Source: Astropecten irregularis
Lineage: Eukaryota; Echinodermata; Asteroidea; Paxillosida; Astropectinidae
Direction: 5' to 3'
NCBI GenBank assembly: GCA_963971285.1
Contig: OZ020260.1
Location: 12,124,798 to 12,188,797, forward strand
DNA length: 64,000 bases
Under the pieces are notes generated by a model. That model was not told the DNA's origin and searched no databases. It saw nothing but the letters and a program-made list of their open reading frames with translations. Positions 12,601-24,200 of this stretch are shown here, piece after piece; position 1 is the first letter of the stretch, and each line of letters starts with the position of its first letter. Position numbers and translations under genes: made by a program.

Positions 12601-13451
12601 TATTTATCTCCATTTTTGCATCTCATTTCTGAATAAATTAGGGGGCCAGTTGGTAAGGGGCGAGTCGGTAAGGGAGCGAGTTGATAAGGGGCGAGAATCT
12701 CAGAATCAGATCTGGCTGTACCCAAACCCCAAAAATGACATCTATGTTACCAAAGTATGATACTACCTTTAATACACACGTACGTGTACGGAGTATGACA
12801 GTTTCTAAGTCTGTCAGCAGTGGCCACATGCCTTGTGCAATAATGGGGTACGACTTGACTCGGGTACGACTTAACTTGGGTACGAGTTAACTTCAGAACT
12901 TGGGTATGAGATGACTTTGGTACGAGTTGACCTGGGTACGAGATGACCCAAAATCGCAGCATAGGCCTATCTCAGAATCAGATCTGGCCCTGTTAACTTA
13001 AAGCCATTACGAACGGGTCTAGTGGTGGGTGGCGGTCAACGGCAGTGGGCGTGGGAAGGTAGGAAAGCCTGTGCTGTAAGTGTAACTGTGTCAGCTGGTC
13101 AGTGTGTGCGACTGTGACTGTGACTGAGGTAGGCTTCCACTAAGTCACAGGTCAACTCGCCTCTTTGACGACTCACCCACCGACTCGACCCTTACCAACT
13201 CGCCCCCTTAACAACTCGCCTCCTGACAGACTCGCCCCCGCCGACGTGGCCGACAAGTGTTGTGTGGGAGGAAAAGTCCAATTTAAGGCTTGTAAAGGGC
13301 TCGAGAAAATCTGTACAAAAATGTAAATAACCTCCCCAATCTATTGAACTTTTTGTTAATTTCATTTTCATTTCATATTCAATCTTTTCTGAGTTATAAG
13401 TGAAAAACTTGCCTCTTCGTCGGGTCCCACTGCACCATCGGCCGCCGCCAT
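3637..13451 (-). CDS. VPS52: VPS52, GARP/EARP tethering-complex subunit (17 exons, 702 aa)
   Basis: Vps52/Sac2-family subunit of the GARP and EARP complexes, which tether endosome-derived vesicles at the trans-Golgi or recycling endosomes. Coding exons on the minus strand: 13413-13451, 12144-12272, 11398-11473, 10990-11057, 10045-10220, 9422-9572, 9037-9137, 8323-8455, 7847-7904, 7344-7474, 6536-6691, 5780-5898, 5405-5528, 5088-5291, 4679-4856, 4381-4499, 3637-3783. Phases join throughout to 702 residues, against about 723 in human. Recognisable blocks include LTSDEFILDEVDVHIQ near the N-terminus, RKPMTNYQ, EDLMGVEDTAKRGFFSKPSL, VDVENFILRMAAEFPQRKEQ and the C-terminal ELINIHHLMVEVKKFKP. The start codon is the in-frame ATG of MAAADGAVGPDEE. 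Introns 1 and 7 use GC donors and intron 9 is AT-AC. Identity is near certain; the short first exon is the least certain part. Confidence 0.96.
4018..4110 (-). repeat. Fragment of tRNA-headed repeat tail
   Basis: Reverse-strand match to the tail of the tRNA-like repeat seen complete at 51057-51300 (GGTTATTTG ... ACTGACT ... GTTCACCTTTCAA). It lies in a VPS52 intron; the tRNA head is missing or decayed. Confidence 0.55.
5557..5735 (-). mobile_element. LINE ORF2 C-terminal fragment
   Basis: The minus strand reads RPHDTWLRQMDRYL then AAEKGMG-like and EYRSKVDVATHCHGACFH before a stop. This is the style of the last residues of non-LTR retrotransposon ORF2 proteins (WxxAxxDRxxYRxxVxAAT). A diverged copy lies at 39663-39805 in opposite orientation, and both end in the same TGATTGATT tail. 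It sits in a VPS52 intron. Confidence 0.65.
6073..6358. mobile_element. Possible MITE with GGGTGYGTTC ends
   Basis: Ends GGGTGCGTTC and GAACACACCC are near-perfect reverse complements 286 bp apart. The interior has repeated GCGAACA and GCGCACA motifs. No second copy or clear target duplication was found, so this is tentative. Confidence 0.4.
6950..7165. repeat. GGCTCA microsatellite with inverted partner
   Basis: GGCTCTGGCTCAGGCTCA-type repeats at 6964-6995 are mirrored as an inverted GGAGCC GGAGCCTGAGTC stretch at 7148-7165. It is a small foldback in a VPS52 intron. Confidence 0.55.
7555..7800 (-). mobile_element. Copy of the GATCCT-palindrome interspersed repeat
   Basis: Same architecture as 3100-3271: several decayed GATCCTGCTAGGATC units bordered by AGGCC...GGCCT, then the shared tail containing TTTTGGCTGATGAGCAG. 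The number of palindromic units differs between copies. It is in the VPS52 AT-AC intron. Confidence 0.7.
8038..8240 (-). mobile_element. tRNA-derived short repeat, full copy
   Basis: On the minus strand a tRNA-like block (A box TGGCTCAGTTGG, B box GGTTCGAATCC) is preceded by a conserved 85-bp leader and followed by AGTCAGTTTTTCTTTGTT and a tail ending TTCAATGA. The same arrangement occurs at 51057-51300. The stems do not pair well enough for a working tRNA gene. Confidence 0.75.
8618..8937. mobile_element. Harbinger-like MITE, family A
   Basis: Ends GGAGCCAATTTCA and its inverted partner TGGCCCC. It contains an extra block of about 70 bp (8807-8880, GTGCTCATCCAAGTC twice, then GAAGGGCAAGCCTAATTTGC) absent from other family A copies but also present at 61199-61240. 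Confidence 0.8.
9240..9366. repeat. Foldback repeat, GGTTTGC...ACACCAT family
   Basis: AGGTAGGTTTGCAGTGACACC at the left and its reverse-complement relative at 9338-9361 form a hairpin. It belongs with the near-perfect foldback at 14814-14938 and the partial copy at 50278-50400. Confidence 0.6.
9636..9986 (-). mobile_element. TTAA-flanked MITE, copy 1
   Basis: TTAA at both ends, then AGGTAGTATCATACTTTGGTA on the left and CAATCATGTATTATGCC on the right. The two ends belong to different subtypes, making this copy a mosaic. It inserted beside a scrap of family A MITE (9615-9635). Confidence 0.85.
10314..10560. mobile_element. Harbinger-like MITE, family A, intact 247-bp copy
   Basis: Terminal inverted repeats start GGGGCCAATTTCATAGAGCT and continue through GCTTAGCACAAAAAA. 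The interior holds CAGGATTAACAACCAAATTT and GCTGACCACGAATATC blocks shared with the other family A copies. Confidence 0.88.
10812..10890. repeat. Half copy of Harbinger-like MITE family D
   Basis: Matches the right half of the element at 25216-25363 (GGCTTTAGCGATGATC and GCGTTAGTGAAATCGG) without the left half. Confidence 0.65.
12640..13245. repeat. Foldback element built of short degenerate repeats
   Basis: The left part (12640-12700) repeats GGGCGAGTYGGTAAGGG. The middle (12845-12955) repeats GGTACGAGTTGAC about seven times. The right part (13150-13245) repeats the inverse CCCTTACCAACTCGCCCC. It fills much of VPS52 intron 1. The repeated 13-15 bp units facing each other suggest a foldback transposon with subterminal arrays. 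Confidence 0.7.
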
Positions 13452-13648
13452 TTTGTTTCTCTAGTTCCACCTTGACGGGAAGTAGTATGCAACGCGCCAT
13501 GTGATTGGCCAGTCAAGCATAGGCCGCGGTTATACCAATGGAGCGAACAGCCAATGAAATTCGTTGTAGCTGCTAAGCGGCAATTGCCATGTTTTGCATG
13601 GAATTGTGGGACGGTATACGATCTTTTCCAATCCATCAAGCAGCCAAC
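13452..13648. promoter_or_regulatory. Bidirectional VPS52/RPS18 promoter
   Basis: 197 bp separate the two start codons. CCAAT boxes are present in both orientations: ATTGG at 13504-13508, CCAAT at 13535-13539 and 13551-13555. A pyrimidine tract TCTTTTCC at 13622-13629 just before the RPS18 ATG resembles the 5'-TOP initiator of ribosomal protein genes. The same head-to-head pairing is known in human. Confidence 0.8.
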
Positions 13649-16045
<2,397 letters not shown>

Positions 16046-16258
16046 ACAACCAATCAGAGCTCAAGTTATCAGACCGGGGGGTGTGTTCAAAGGGGAATCA
16101 ACCAATGAGACGTGGAGATGTTAAAAAATGGGCGGGTTTAGTAGTTGGCCGGAGCCAATCAGAAGCACAGGATGTCGAGTTCTACTGGCAAGATATACTC
16201 TCATTGTTAGAATTTTGCAAGGGGGGAAATTATTGTGAGTTGCACAGTTGGTGAGATA

Positions 16259-16264
16259 AATAAA
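16259..16264 (+). terminator. RPS18 polyadenylation signal AATAAA
   Basis: A canonical AATAAA lies 214 bp after the RPS18 stop codon, the first such hexamer downstream on the plus strand. Confidence 0.65.
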
Positions 16265-16497
16265 GTCCCTAACTAGGGAAAGATTGGTAAAATGAACGAC
16301 TCCACTTGTTATTATTAATCGTCATCATGTCTGAGTATCAATAGGAAGTTCATCTGTTCAAGCAAAGTGACCTGGTATTTTATGTGCGAAAACCATAGGC
16401 AGTGTCGCTTCACATTCATTTCTTATCAGAGCAGGAACTTAACTGGGGGCAAAGAAATGTGTACATGCTGAGAAATCTGCAAAACAAGCGCACCTTT

Positions 16498-16764
16498 TTA
16501 AAGGTATAAAACATGATTGGTAAAGGTCACAGAACAGCACTCACACTGTCTGATCCAGCATGTACATGAAATCATAAACCTGTGAAAATTTGAGCTCAAT
16601 AGGACATCTGAGTCACGAGCAAATAGCGGATAAATACACTATTTCAGGCAGAAACATTTGAACGGTACATTTCTACCAGCACCATTTTCTTATCCTGAAA
16701 GTACACTGCAAATCTGTGAACATTTATGTTTGGGGATGTCACCAATCCTGTACTGTACCTTTAA
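16498..16764 (+). mobile_element. TTAA-flanked MITE, copy 2 (internally deleted)
   Basis: TTAA at both ends, left AGGTATAAAACATGATTGG, right CCAATCCTGTACTGTACCT. The central palindrome seen in longer copies is missing. Confidence 0.85.
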
Positions 16765-17404
16765 AGTACCATGGCTCAGATTATGGGCCTTCTGACACCC
16801 ACTGTCCTCCAAAAGCTGAAAATACTGCTTGCAGTTTTCCATTTTCTTGTTTAAAACAATATCTGCGTTAGCCAAAGGCTTCAATTCCCTTTATCCTGAA
16901 GACAGACAGAGCACTATGTTCGAAACATCGAGAATAGTCAGAATACCACTGGCTCTTCTCAAACTCACATGAGGGCATGCACCCATACCACTTGACTAAG
17001 TCCACATGTAAGTTTATACCAGTGCTGTGCAGATGAAATGCAAGCTGTGCATGGGCGAGACATCGCCAGTGCCCACAAAAAGAAAATAATAAAAAAATGT
17101 TTAATGCTACTGCAAAAACACTGCAGAAAAGAGCAAACGCTGAAACACTAACATGAGCAATTCATTTAAAATGTACATCATTTGACGTAACCTTCCGTTT
17201 TAATCACAATCCCTGTTCCTGTGCTTCATTATCATATAAATTCATGGCATGATGGCTGCATTTGTTTAAATTGCACTCTGAATTTCAGTTTTCTTAAACA
17301 GTGTTCCAGAAATGGTCTGAGTAATATCTGGCTAGTATTAACACATTAATACATGTTCATAGCAGCATAAACTTGATTACAAATAAATAATCCATTTGCG
17401 ACTA

Positions 17405-17935
17405 GTGAAATCTGAATAGTATCTGGTACACAGGCTTCTTAAAAGGCAATCATATTTTGGTTTTTGTCAAAGAAATGCAGATTCATGGGCAAAAAATCAA
17501 GAAAGACAATTTTAGTCTTTTCTGGATAAATACAGCATTTCAGACAGAAACGTTCGGTATGTTTCTACCATCACCATCTAATACCATAGGTTATAGGTAA
17601 ATCTGTTTGGTATGTTACCAAAGTATGATAGTACCTTTTATTGCATATAAATACCCCCAATTTGATTTTCCCAGACAAGACACTGTTACTGTATCACATG
17701 ATTCAGGGCAACCTTATGCTTAGTTACACAACAGACGTCTTGCAACAATGCACTGTTCATAATGGATAAGAATGGCACATAGGAACCAGTCCATTCCAGA
17801 GATGGGTATCGCTATGCAAAAGCTTGCCCCGAATCATGTGATATAGATAGCAACAGAGTCTTAGTCTTGGAAATTCAAACTGGGGTGTTTATATGCAACA
17901 AAAGAAAGCCTGTGTATGAGATACTATTCAGATTT
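17405..17935. repeat. Large inverted repeat with a MITE inserted in its left arm
   Basis: The left arm, in two parts (17405-17438 and 17641-17714), pairs with the right arm 17824-17935: shared blocks include TCTGAATAGTATCT, TACACAGGCTT, TTGCATATAAA and ATCACATGATTC. The TTAA MITE at 17439-17640 separates the two left parts, so it inserted after the foldback formed. Confidence 0.75.
17439..17640 (+). mobile_element. TTAA-flanked MITE, copy 3 (short)
   Basis: Begins TTAAAAGGCAATCATATTTTG and ends AAAGTATGATAGTACCTTTTA. The second subtype of this family, marked by the TTTTTGTCAAAGAAATGCAG block. Confidence 0.8.
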
Positions 17936-18239
17936 AACATGGCTTATTAAAATGCTTGAACACATTAAGAGCAACTGCTCTTTCATAATTATGGCTTATA
18001 AATTGGGATGCAAACAAAAAGCGCAAATGAAAATTATATCTTGTCAATCAAATTTCAATGAGGTAGAATTAGGAGTACAAAACAAGTGGCTATACGATCT
18101 ACCACTGTTATTCAGTGTTCAATCAGTGGGTTGCACATAGTGGGATGGCCTAGTACAAAGATTATAGAGTTAGCTTGCGGAGAAATTCAGCTATTATTGA
18201 CAAAGAGCTTGTGCAAATTTGTTCAAAATTGTAAATGAT

Positions 18240-18740
18240 AAAAATTGTTAAATACATGTAGTAATACAAGTAATGAACTGCTGCAAACTGGGCCCAATTT
18301 CATGGAATCCGTTACAGCCTATTTTTGTGCTTACAGGCACTGCTACACGTGAAATCTATTTCATGGAATCCGTAAGCAAGACTTTCGGTTAGTGAAGATT
18401 TTCTTGGCTAACCGTTAATATTTTCTGCTGACGCGCTATCATATATGCATTCTGCAGAAATTCCTTGCTTACCGTTACCAAAAGAAAACACTCCTGTGAA
18501 ATACGCTAACCGTAAGCCAAAAAATCTATTAAAGCAAAGAATTTTTGTTTACGGTAACGGATTCCACGAAATTGGGCCCTGCTCATTAGCCAAAATAATG
18601 ACCCCAAATTAATAAAATGCTTTATAAAAAAGATCCTGCTAGGATCGAAACGTGCCAGGCCCTCCTTACTCCAGCCTGCCTTCAATAAAGATCCTGCTAG
18701 GATCGAAACGCGCCAGCCCTCCAAATTCCAAGCGTGCATG
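18240..18740 (-). mobile_element. GATCCT-palindrome interspersed repeat, interrupted
   Basis: Tail block at about 18262-18290 and 18579-18620, then two AAGATCCTGCTAGGATCGAA units (18628-18648 and 18684-18704) with GCCAGGCCCTCC spacers. The MITE at 18291-18578 splits it. Confidence 0.75.
18291..18578. mobile_element. Harbinger-like MITE, family B, with CTG target duplication
   Basis: Ends GGCCCAATTTCATGGAATCC and inverse GGATTCCACGAAATTGGGCC, 288 bp. Uninterrupted relatives of the host repeat read GCAAACTGCTCAT, here GCAAACTG-element-CTGCTCAT, so a 3-bp CTG was duplicated. A 3-bp CWG duplication fits PIF/Harbinger. Confidence 0.85.
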
Positions 18741-19029
18741 TGGTGATGTTAAAAAAGCAGTGCGTAAAGTTCAAAAGCATACAGAAGCCAAGCAGCAAGT
18801 CTAATAGTTTAAAAACAAAATGAGGAAGCCCTCTTAAAAGTCTTTGCAGCATGCATGCAAATTCAGGGAACACATATTAAAAAAAAGAAGAAGAAAACTC
18901 AACACCTCCAAATAAAAAAGACAAGAAAGTGATTTCAGCTTAGCATTTCAGCAGAATGTCAGAGAACAAGGGAATGCATGAGTATAGCCGTCCGAAGCAG
19001 AGTCGAGCAGGCTGAGGCAGATCGTATTA

Positions 19030-19095
19030 GGCCTACAAAAAAAAATTGTTGTGTTGCCCTCAAGTGGAAAAATTAAAATTTTGGGTCGGTCGGTC

Positions 19096-19129
<34 letters not shown>

Positions 19130-19379
19130 GCAGACTTTCAAACATTTAAGAATAAATACAAGATGTATGGTCACCAGGGCTTATAAATTAACGGTCTTGG
19201 GTCGTTTTGAGGAGACATGCCTATTTAATGCTAAATCTTACATTTTCTGTCAAAAATTGTGACTTTTTATACTTTAGGACTCAGAGAAAAAATAAAAAAT
19301 AAAAAAAAACTCCCGACCCAAAGTTTTGCCATTTTACGGTCGGTCGCTGAGGGCAACACAACAAGTTTTTTTTTAGGCC
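19030..19379. mobile_element. MITE with TTA target duplication and poly-T interior
   Basis: Ends GGCCTACAAAAAAAAATTG and inverse, continuing into TGTTGTGTTGCCCTC. TTA flanks both sides (19027-19029, 19380-19382). The interior has a 30-base T run (about 19099-19128) and a GGTCGGTCGGTCG motif near both ends. A 350-bp PIF/Harbinger-type candidate. Confidence 0.8.
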
Positions 19380-19427
19380 TTAGCTTCAGGAGAGAGCTAA
19401 GCGCAAGGCAAGATCCACAGACCAAGA

Positions 19428-19925
19428 AGCCACAGCCTAAGTCTGCCCAAAGATCATAAAGCACTACACGCAAGATGGATAACTGACCATAGGGCGCGTG
19501 GTAATCCGTATGGAGGTCGCCATTCTCCATACAAATTTAACATGATCCGCCATTTTGGTGTGCAACTGGTGAGTAGTTTGTACACGGGACATATGGAGTC
19601 TGGACGCTTTTTCAAAGAAAAGGGGAGTGTTAGGCAAAATTTTGGCCCGGATTCAATTAAAACCTATCGTTTATTGTAAATAGAAATATTTGACATTGAT
19701 GTGAAGCAGCTGCATATGAAAACGGCGATTTTTGTGTGGTTTTCTGGACCTACTTTTGCAAGTCGCTCATATCATGCTACGGAAACTCCGTACGTGGAGC
19801 GCCCGCCCTCACACCAGAATGGCGCCCATGGTGATTACACGTTTCAGAGAGAGTTCCCAATCTTGCGCGTAGCGCTATATAATCTTTCAGTCTGCCTATC
19901 CTGCGACAGGGTCTGTCATTCTTGC
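19428..19925. repeat. Foldback element with about 120-bp diverged arms
   Basis: Left arm 19428-19545 and right arm 19790-19925 share inverted blocks around AGTCTGCC, CACTACACGCAAGAT, CGTGGTAATC and CGCCATTCT. The interior is unrelated to any gene I recognise. Confidence 0.6.
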
Positions 19926-20632
19926 ACAGCCACAGCAGGAGATGCAGCATCCGACACTGACTCTCACAATGTGCATCCATCGTTTTCCGAGACAGAAAAA
20001 GGCCAACAATGACGTTGACAACAAAGATTGTTCGGCTTGAACAAATTCTTGTGCAAAATAATGCTTTGGTCTCTTTGGTTCCGGCGTAACAATTTCAATA
20101 TTAAACACCCATGGCAGTGTCACATCATCACACATATTGCTGCAGTATGTGCACACTTCACAATAAAAAATATCTCATACAGAATACATGATGAGGTATA
20201 AAAAAAAATATTCAAAGATGATTGGACGAAACAAATTTGCCACTTAAAGAATAAAAACCTCATCTTTTGATTTAAAAAAATATATAATGTGAAATGTCTA
20301 TCACAAAATGAGTGGAAAGTTGCATGGTCCTAATTTTATTTAGCTGTATGTCTTGCATGACTTTATTGTAGTGCTGGGACTATTACGGAATAATTCAATA
20401 ACCAAATGACTGTTTTTTCATGGGGGGGGGGAGTCTGACGTTAATTGACAGTTTGAGATAAGTGCAACTTTCCAACCATTTTGTGACTCCTTCGGAGTTC
20501 ATTTCCACGAAGACTAATGATTCATGCTTGAGATAAGGTGGCAATATCGCCATTGCAACTTGTATTGCAACATCACGTTTCACTTGAATCAATTATTAGA
20601 TCTATTAGTGCAATTTCAGACCAATCTTGGTC

Positions 20633-21012
20633 TTAAAGATACAGGTATAATACATGATTGGTAAAGGTCACAGAACAGCACTCACGCTTTGTCTGATCAA
20701 AGTTGTAGATGAAATAATAAACCTGTGAAAATATGAGCTCAATCAAACATCCGAGTCACGAGAAAATAGCAAAAACCCGACTCAACTTTTCTTATAAAAC
20801 GTAAAGAATAGTTTTGATCTTACACCGAGATCAAAACTGTTTTCGGTCTTTGTTTTACTACTTTCTGGATAAATACACCATTTCACATGTTTCAGGCGGA
20901 AATATTTTAACGATAGGTTTCTACCACCACCGTCTTCATATCCTGAAAGTTATACGTAAATCTGTGAACATTTCTGTTTGGGTATGTTACCAATCCTGTA
21001 CTGTACCTTTAA
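20633..21012 (+). mobile_element. TTAA-flanked MITE, copy 4 (full length)
   Basis: TTAA at both ends. Left AGATACAGGTATAATACATG, right CAATCCTGTACTGTACCT, with the central GATCTTACACCGAGATC palindrome. About 376 bp. Confidence 0.88.
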
Positions 21013-21115
21013 TTGAAACAATAAAGCCTCTGTGATGTCACAATATGATTACTACGACGATACTGACAACTCATCAAAAACATGACCAAAGTGAAACTTT
21101 TATGAAACTGAGCAG

Positions 21116-21261
21116 GGGCCGATTTCATAAAGCTCTGCGACGCGTCGCAAATCGATTTGCGACGCGTCCTAGCTGCGACGCGTCGCATCTATGCGGTGAG
21201 TCCATAGAGAAAGGATGCATCTTAACTCTGCGACGCGTCGTAAGGTTTATGAAATTGTCCC
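21116..21261. mobile_element. Harbinger-like MITE, family C, CAG target duplication
   Basis: 146 bp, ends GGGCCGATTTCATAAAGCTC and inverse, flanked by CAG (21113-21115 and 21262-21264). The interior is a nest of GCGACGCGTCGCA palindromes. It lies just past the FOXRED1 stop codon. Confidence 0.85.
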
Positions 21262-21296
21262 CAGTAGTCCTTCCACGTCTCACTTACGTACTTCCC

Positions 21297-24200
21297 TCAG
21301 AATATGTTCTTTTCCCTTAACGGTTCGTTCCTCATGATCCGGTCGAAGCTGAATGCCGACAGGTCCAGTGTGCAGTATTTCCCCTGGAGGATGAGGTCAC
21401 TGATGGCCAGACCAACGGCCGGAGACTGCTGGATACCGTGACCGCTGAACCCGGTGGCCATGTAGAGATTGGGGTACGCTGGATGGATACCGATGATGGC
21501 ATTTTGATCCAGGCTGTTGTAGTCATAGTAGCCGGCCCAGGCACTTTTGATCTGATTGCAACGGTCAGAAAAAAAATTAGGAAAACGGAAACTTTAAATA
21601 AACAAAAAAGACAAATCAGAGATTAAAGATACTATCATACTTTGGTAGGAAACCAAAACAGAAATGTTCACAGATTGACTTATAACTTACAGGGTGTAGA
21701 AATGGTGGCGATAGAAACATCCTGTTACATTATGTTACCTGAAATGCTGTATTTATTTAGTCAAAGTAACAACGGAATTTTGTTTTTCATCTTTAAAAGA
21801 TCACTAAAAATATTGGTGAAAAGATTAAAGAAATTATGTGGCCGTCTTTCACTGTTTTCTTAAAAAGTTTGTATGGGTCTGAACATTTCACAGATGACTG
21901 TTACTGTATCTTTTTTGACATTTTTGCCCATGAATCTGCATTTCTTTGACAAAAAACAAAGTATGATATTACCTTTAAACAATTTTTTTACATGGCCCAC
22001 TTATTTGGTTAATAAATTAGTCACTAAATCCCAGGATTCGTCATACCTTGAGATTCTCAAAGGCTGGTATTCGATGAGCTATACTGGGCCAGACCACCTG
22101 CTCAAAGTGCTCATAGTCAACCTGCAGGTTGTCTATGGAGGGTTCATCTGCCTGCCAATTAAGAAAAAACAACAACAAAAACACTCTCAGCTAGTGGTAG
22201 TGCTGCAATTTTTATCTAGTTATAGATTAACCGACCCGGATTTAATTATCTGGTTACAAATTTTCACAAACCATTAGCCCAAACTGAAAGGAAAAAAAAG
22301 TACCGAGGTTCATGCTAAACAACCTAACAAGTGTAAACTGTAGGATACATGGATACTTCAATTTCAGTCAGTTATTTTGTCAATTTTGCCAGGTAGAAAC
22401 ACGTTTTTCGAAGGCCTTTGATAAATATCCTGCTAGGATCAAAACCATTCAGGCCCGAAGGCCTTCGATAAAGATCCTGCTAGGATCGAAATGCGTCAGG
22501 CTCTCCTAACTCGATAAAGATCCTGCTAGGATCGAAACGCGTCAGGCCAGAAGGTCTTCGATAGAGATCCTGCTAGGATCGAAACGCGACAGGCCTTCCT
22601 AACTCCAAGCAAATGACATTTTTGACGGGTTTACCTCCGACAAAGGACTGCAACCGCACAAGAAGTTCCCGCCGAGCCCCTCTCGCCGAACGTACGCCCC
22701 CGTATTGTCTACCACCAACGGGAATTCCAGCCCCGGCGCATCCGGCGCGTGCACCACATAGACGTAACGCTTTCGGGGGCCCACGGGCAGGCAAACATCC
22801 AAGAGGTCCTCCTCCGACCCCTTACCGATGTCCAGGAGTTCGGCCACTTCCCCAGACCACGGTCCAGCTGCCAGGACCACCATGGAACACTTGACGGCTA
22901 CCGTTTCGGGACTGTTAGGCAGGCGTACCTACGAAAACAACAAGAAAACAACTCAAAGAAATGAATCAATGCACAGCATTACTGAAATAGAAATCAAAAT
23001 TGGTCTTTCATTCAAAAACAAAATTTTCTATTCGCAAGATATTATGAGGTCAATGTACAGTAATCAACACCTACATAAAACCTTTGTGGCCATCTGCCAA
23101 ACTTGAAACTTTTCATTTGCCATTTTGCTTTAAAATAATGTGAAGATTTTTTAAACCATTTCCACACACTAAAAGGTTCAATTTACATGCTGTAAAAGCA
23201 TCAACATTTCCCTACCTACTGCCTACCTCCAAACATTAAAAAAAAAAAATTAATTGCTGTTATCATTAGCAATTATCTGCCCGACTTGAGTTTGAGATTA
23301 AATAGCAAATCAATCCCAAGCAATCTTAAAGAAGAAATAACATTAATTTTCCCATTTGTACAATTTTTAGGGGGAAATGTTGAGACACTGCCAATAACAA
23401 TGCCGTTTGTGCTACCAAAGTTGCTCCTTTTTGCATACCGCCTATTCAGCTGCCCCTAATTAAGTTGCCTGTAAAACTTGCCTCGTTTGGCACGGCCCTA
23501 AAAACATTGGCAATGTTGGAGAGCCTTTAAAGAGGCTGGAGCTAAGCATGGTACACACCTTGACAGTTTTCACTCTGCGCCCACTCCCTGTGTAGTAGGC
23601 CATCTCCGCCCCTGCCTTGGGAGTTTGGCTGATGTCAAAGCCGGTCACCTCTCCGTTGATGTACCTCGCCCCCAGGGACGTGGCCTTGTCCTTAAACGCC
23701 TTGAGAAGCAACCAGGGGTCGAACCATCCCTCATTTTCTATTCCTGCAAATTTTTCAAACAAAACCAATAATGAAGCTGATCTTCAAAACACAAATTTGA
23801 GAGAAGTACAAAGTTGTCAGGGAGCTGATGATTTCACAACAATAGAATACAATATTGCATCAGCAAATACACTTTCTCACATCAGTGGATATGCTTTTTC
23901 AAATGAGCGGATACACAATTCCACATCAGCGGATACACAATCCCACATCAGCGGATACACAATCCGACATCAGTGGATACACAATCCCACATCAGCGGAT
24001 ACACAATCCCATATCAGTGGATACACAATCCCACATCGGTGGATATGCTTTTTCAAATTAGTGGATACACAATCCCACATCAGCAGATACATCATACACA
24101 ATCCCATATCAGTGGATACACAATCCCACATCAGTGGATACACAATCCCATATCAGTGGATACGTACACAATCCAAAATCAGTGGATACGTACACAATCC

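Larger units (their letters stand above)
16290..21296. other. Convergent intergenic region RPS18-FOXRED1, repeats only
   Basis: No exon recognised in about 5 kb. Contents in order: TTAA MITE (16498-16764), large inverted repeat broken by another TTAA MITE (17405-17935), GATCCT-palindrome repeat split by a Harbinger-like MITE (18240-18740), TTA-flanked MITE (19030-19379), foldback (19428-19925), TTAA MITE (20633-21012) and a small palindromic MITE (21116-21261). The stretches between are AT-rich and unassigned. Confidence 0.6.

Noticed and set aside
13192-13500. Alternative VPS52 start (MARCILLPVKVELEKQ) upstream of the chosen ATG
   Set aside because: It is in a different frame from the conserved LTSDEFILDEVDVH exon; the internal ATG of MAAADGAVG joins in frame through a GC donor.
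16690-16884. Minus-strand 64-codon frame near the RPS18 3' end
   Set aside because: Half of it lies in a TTAA MITE; no family likeness.
22408-22612. CRISPR-like array of regularly spaced palindromes
   Set aside because: Eukaryotic intron, spacers are themselves near-identical, and the units recur at dispersed sites; it is a minisatellite-bearing mobile repeat.
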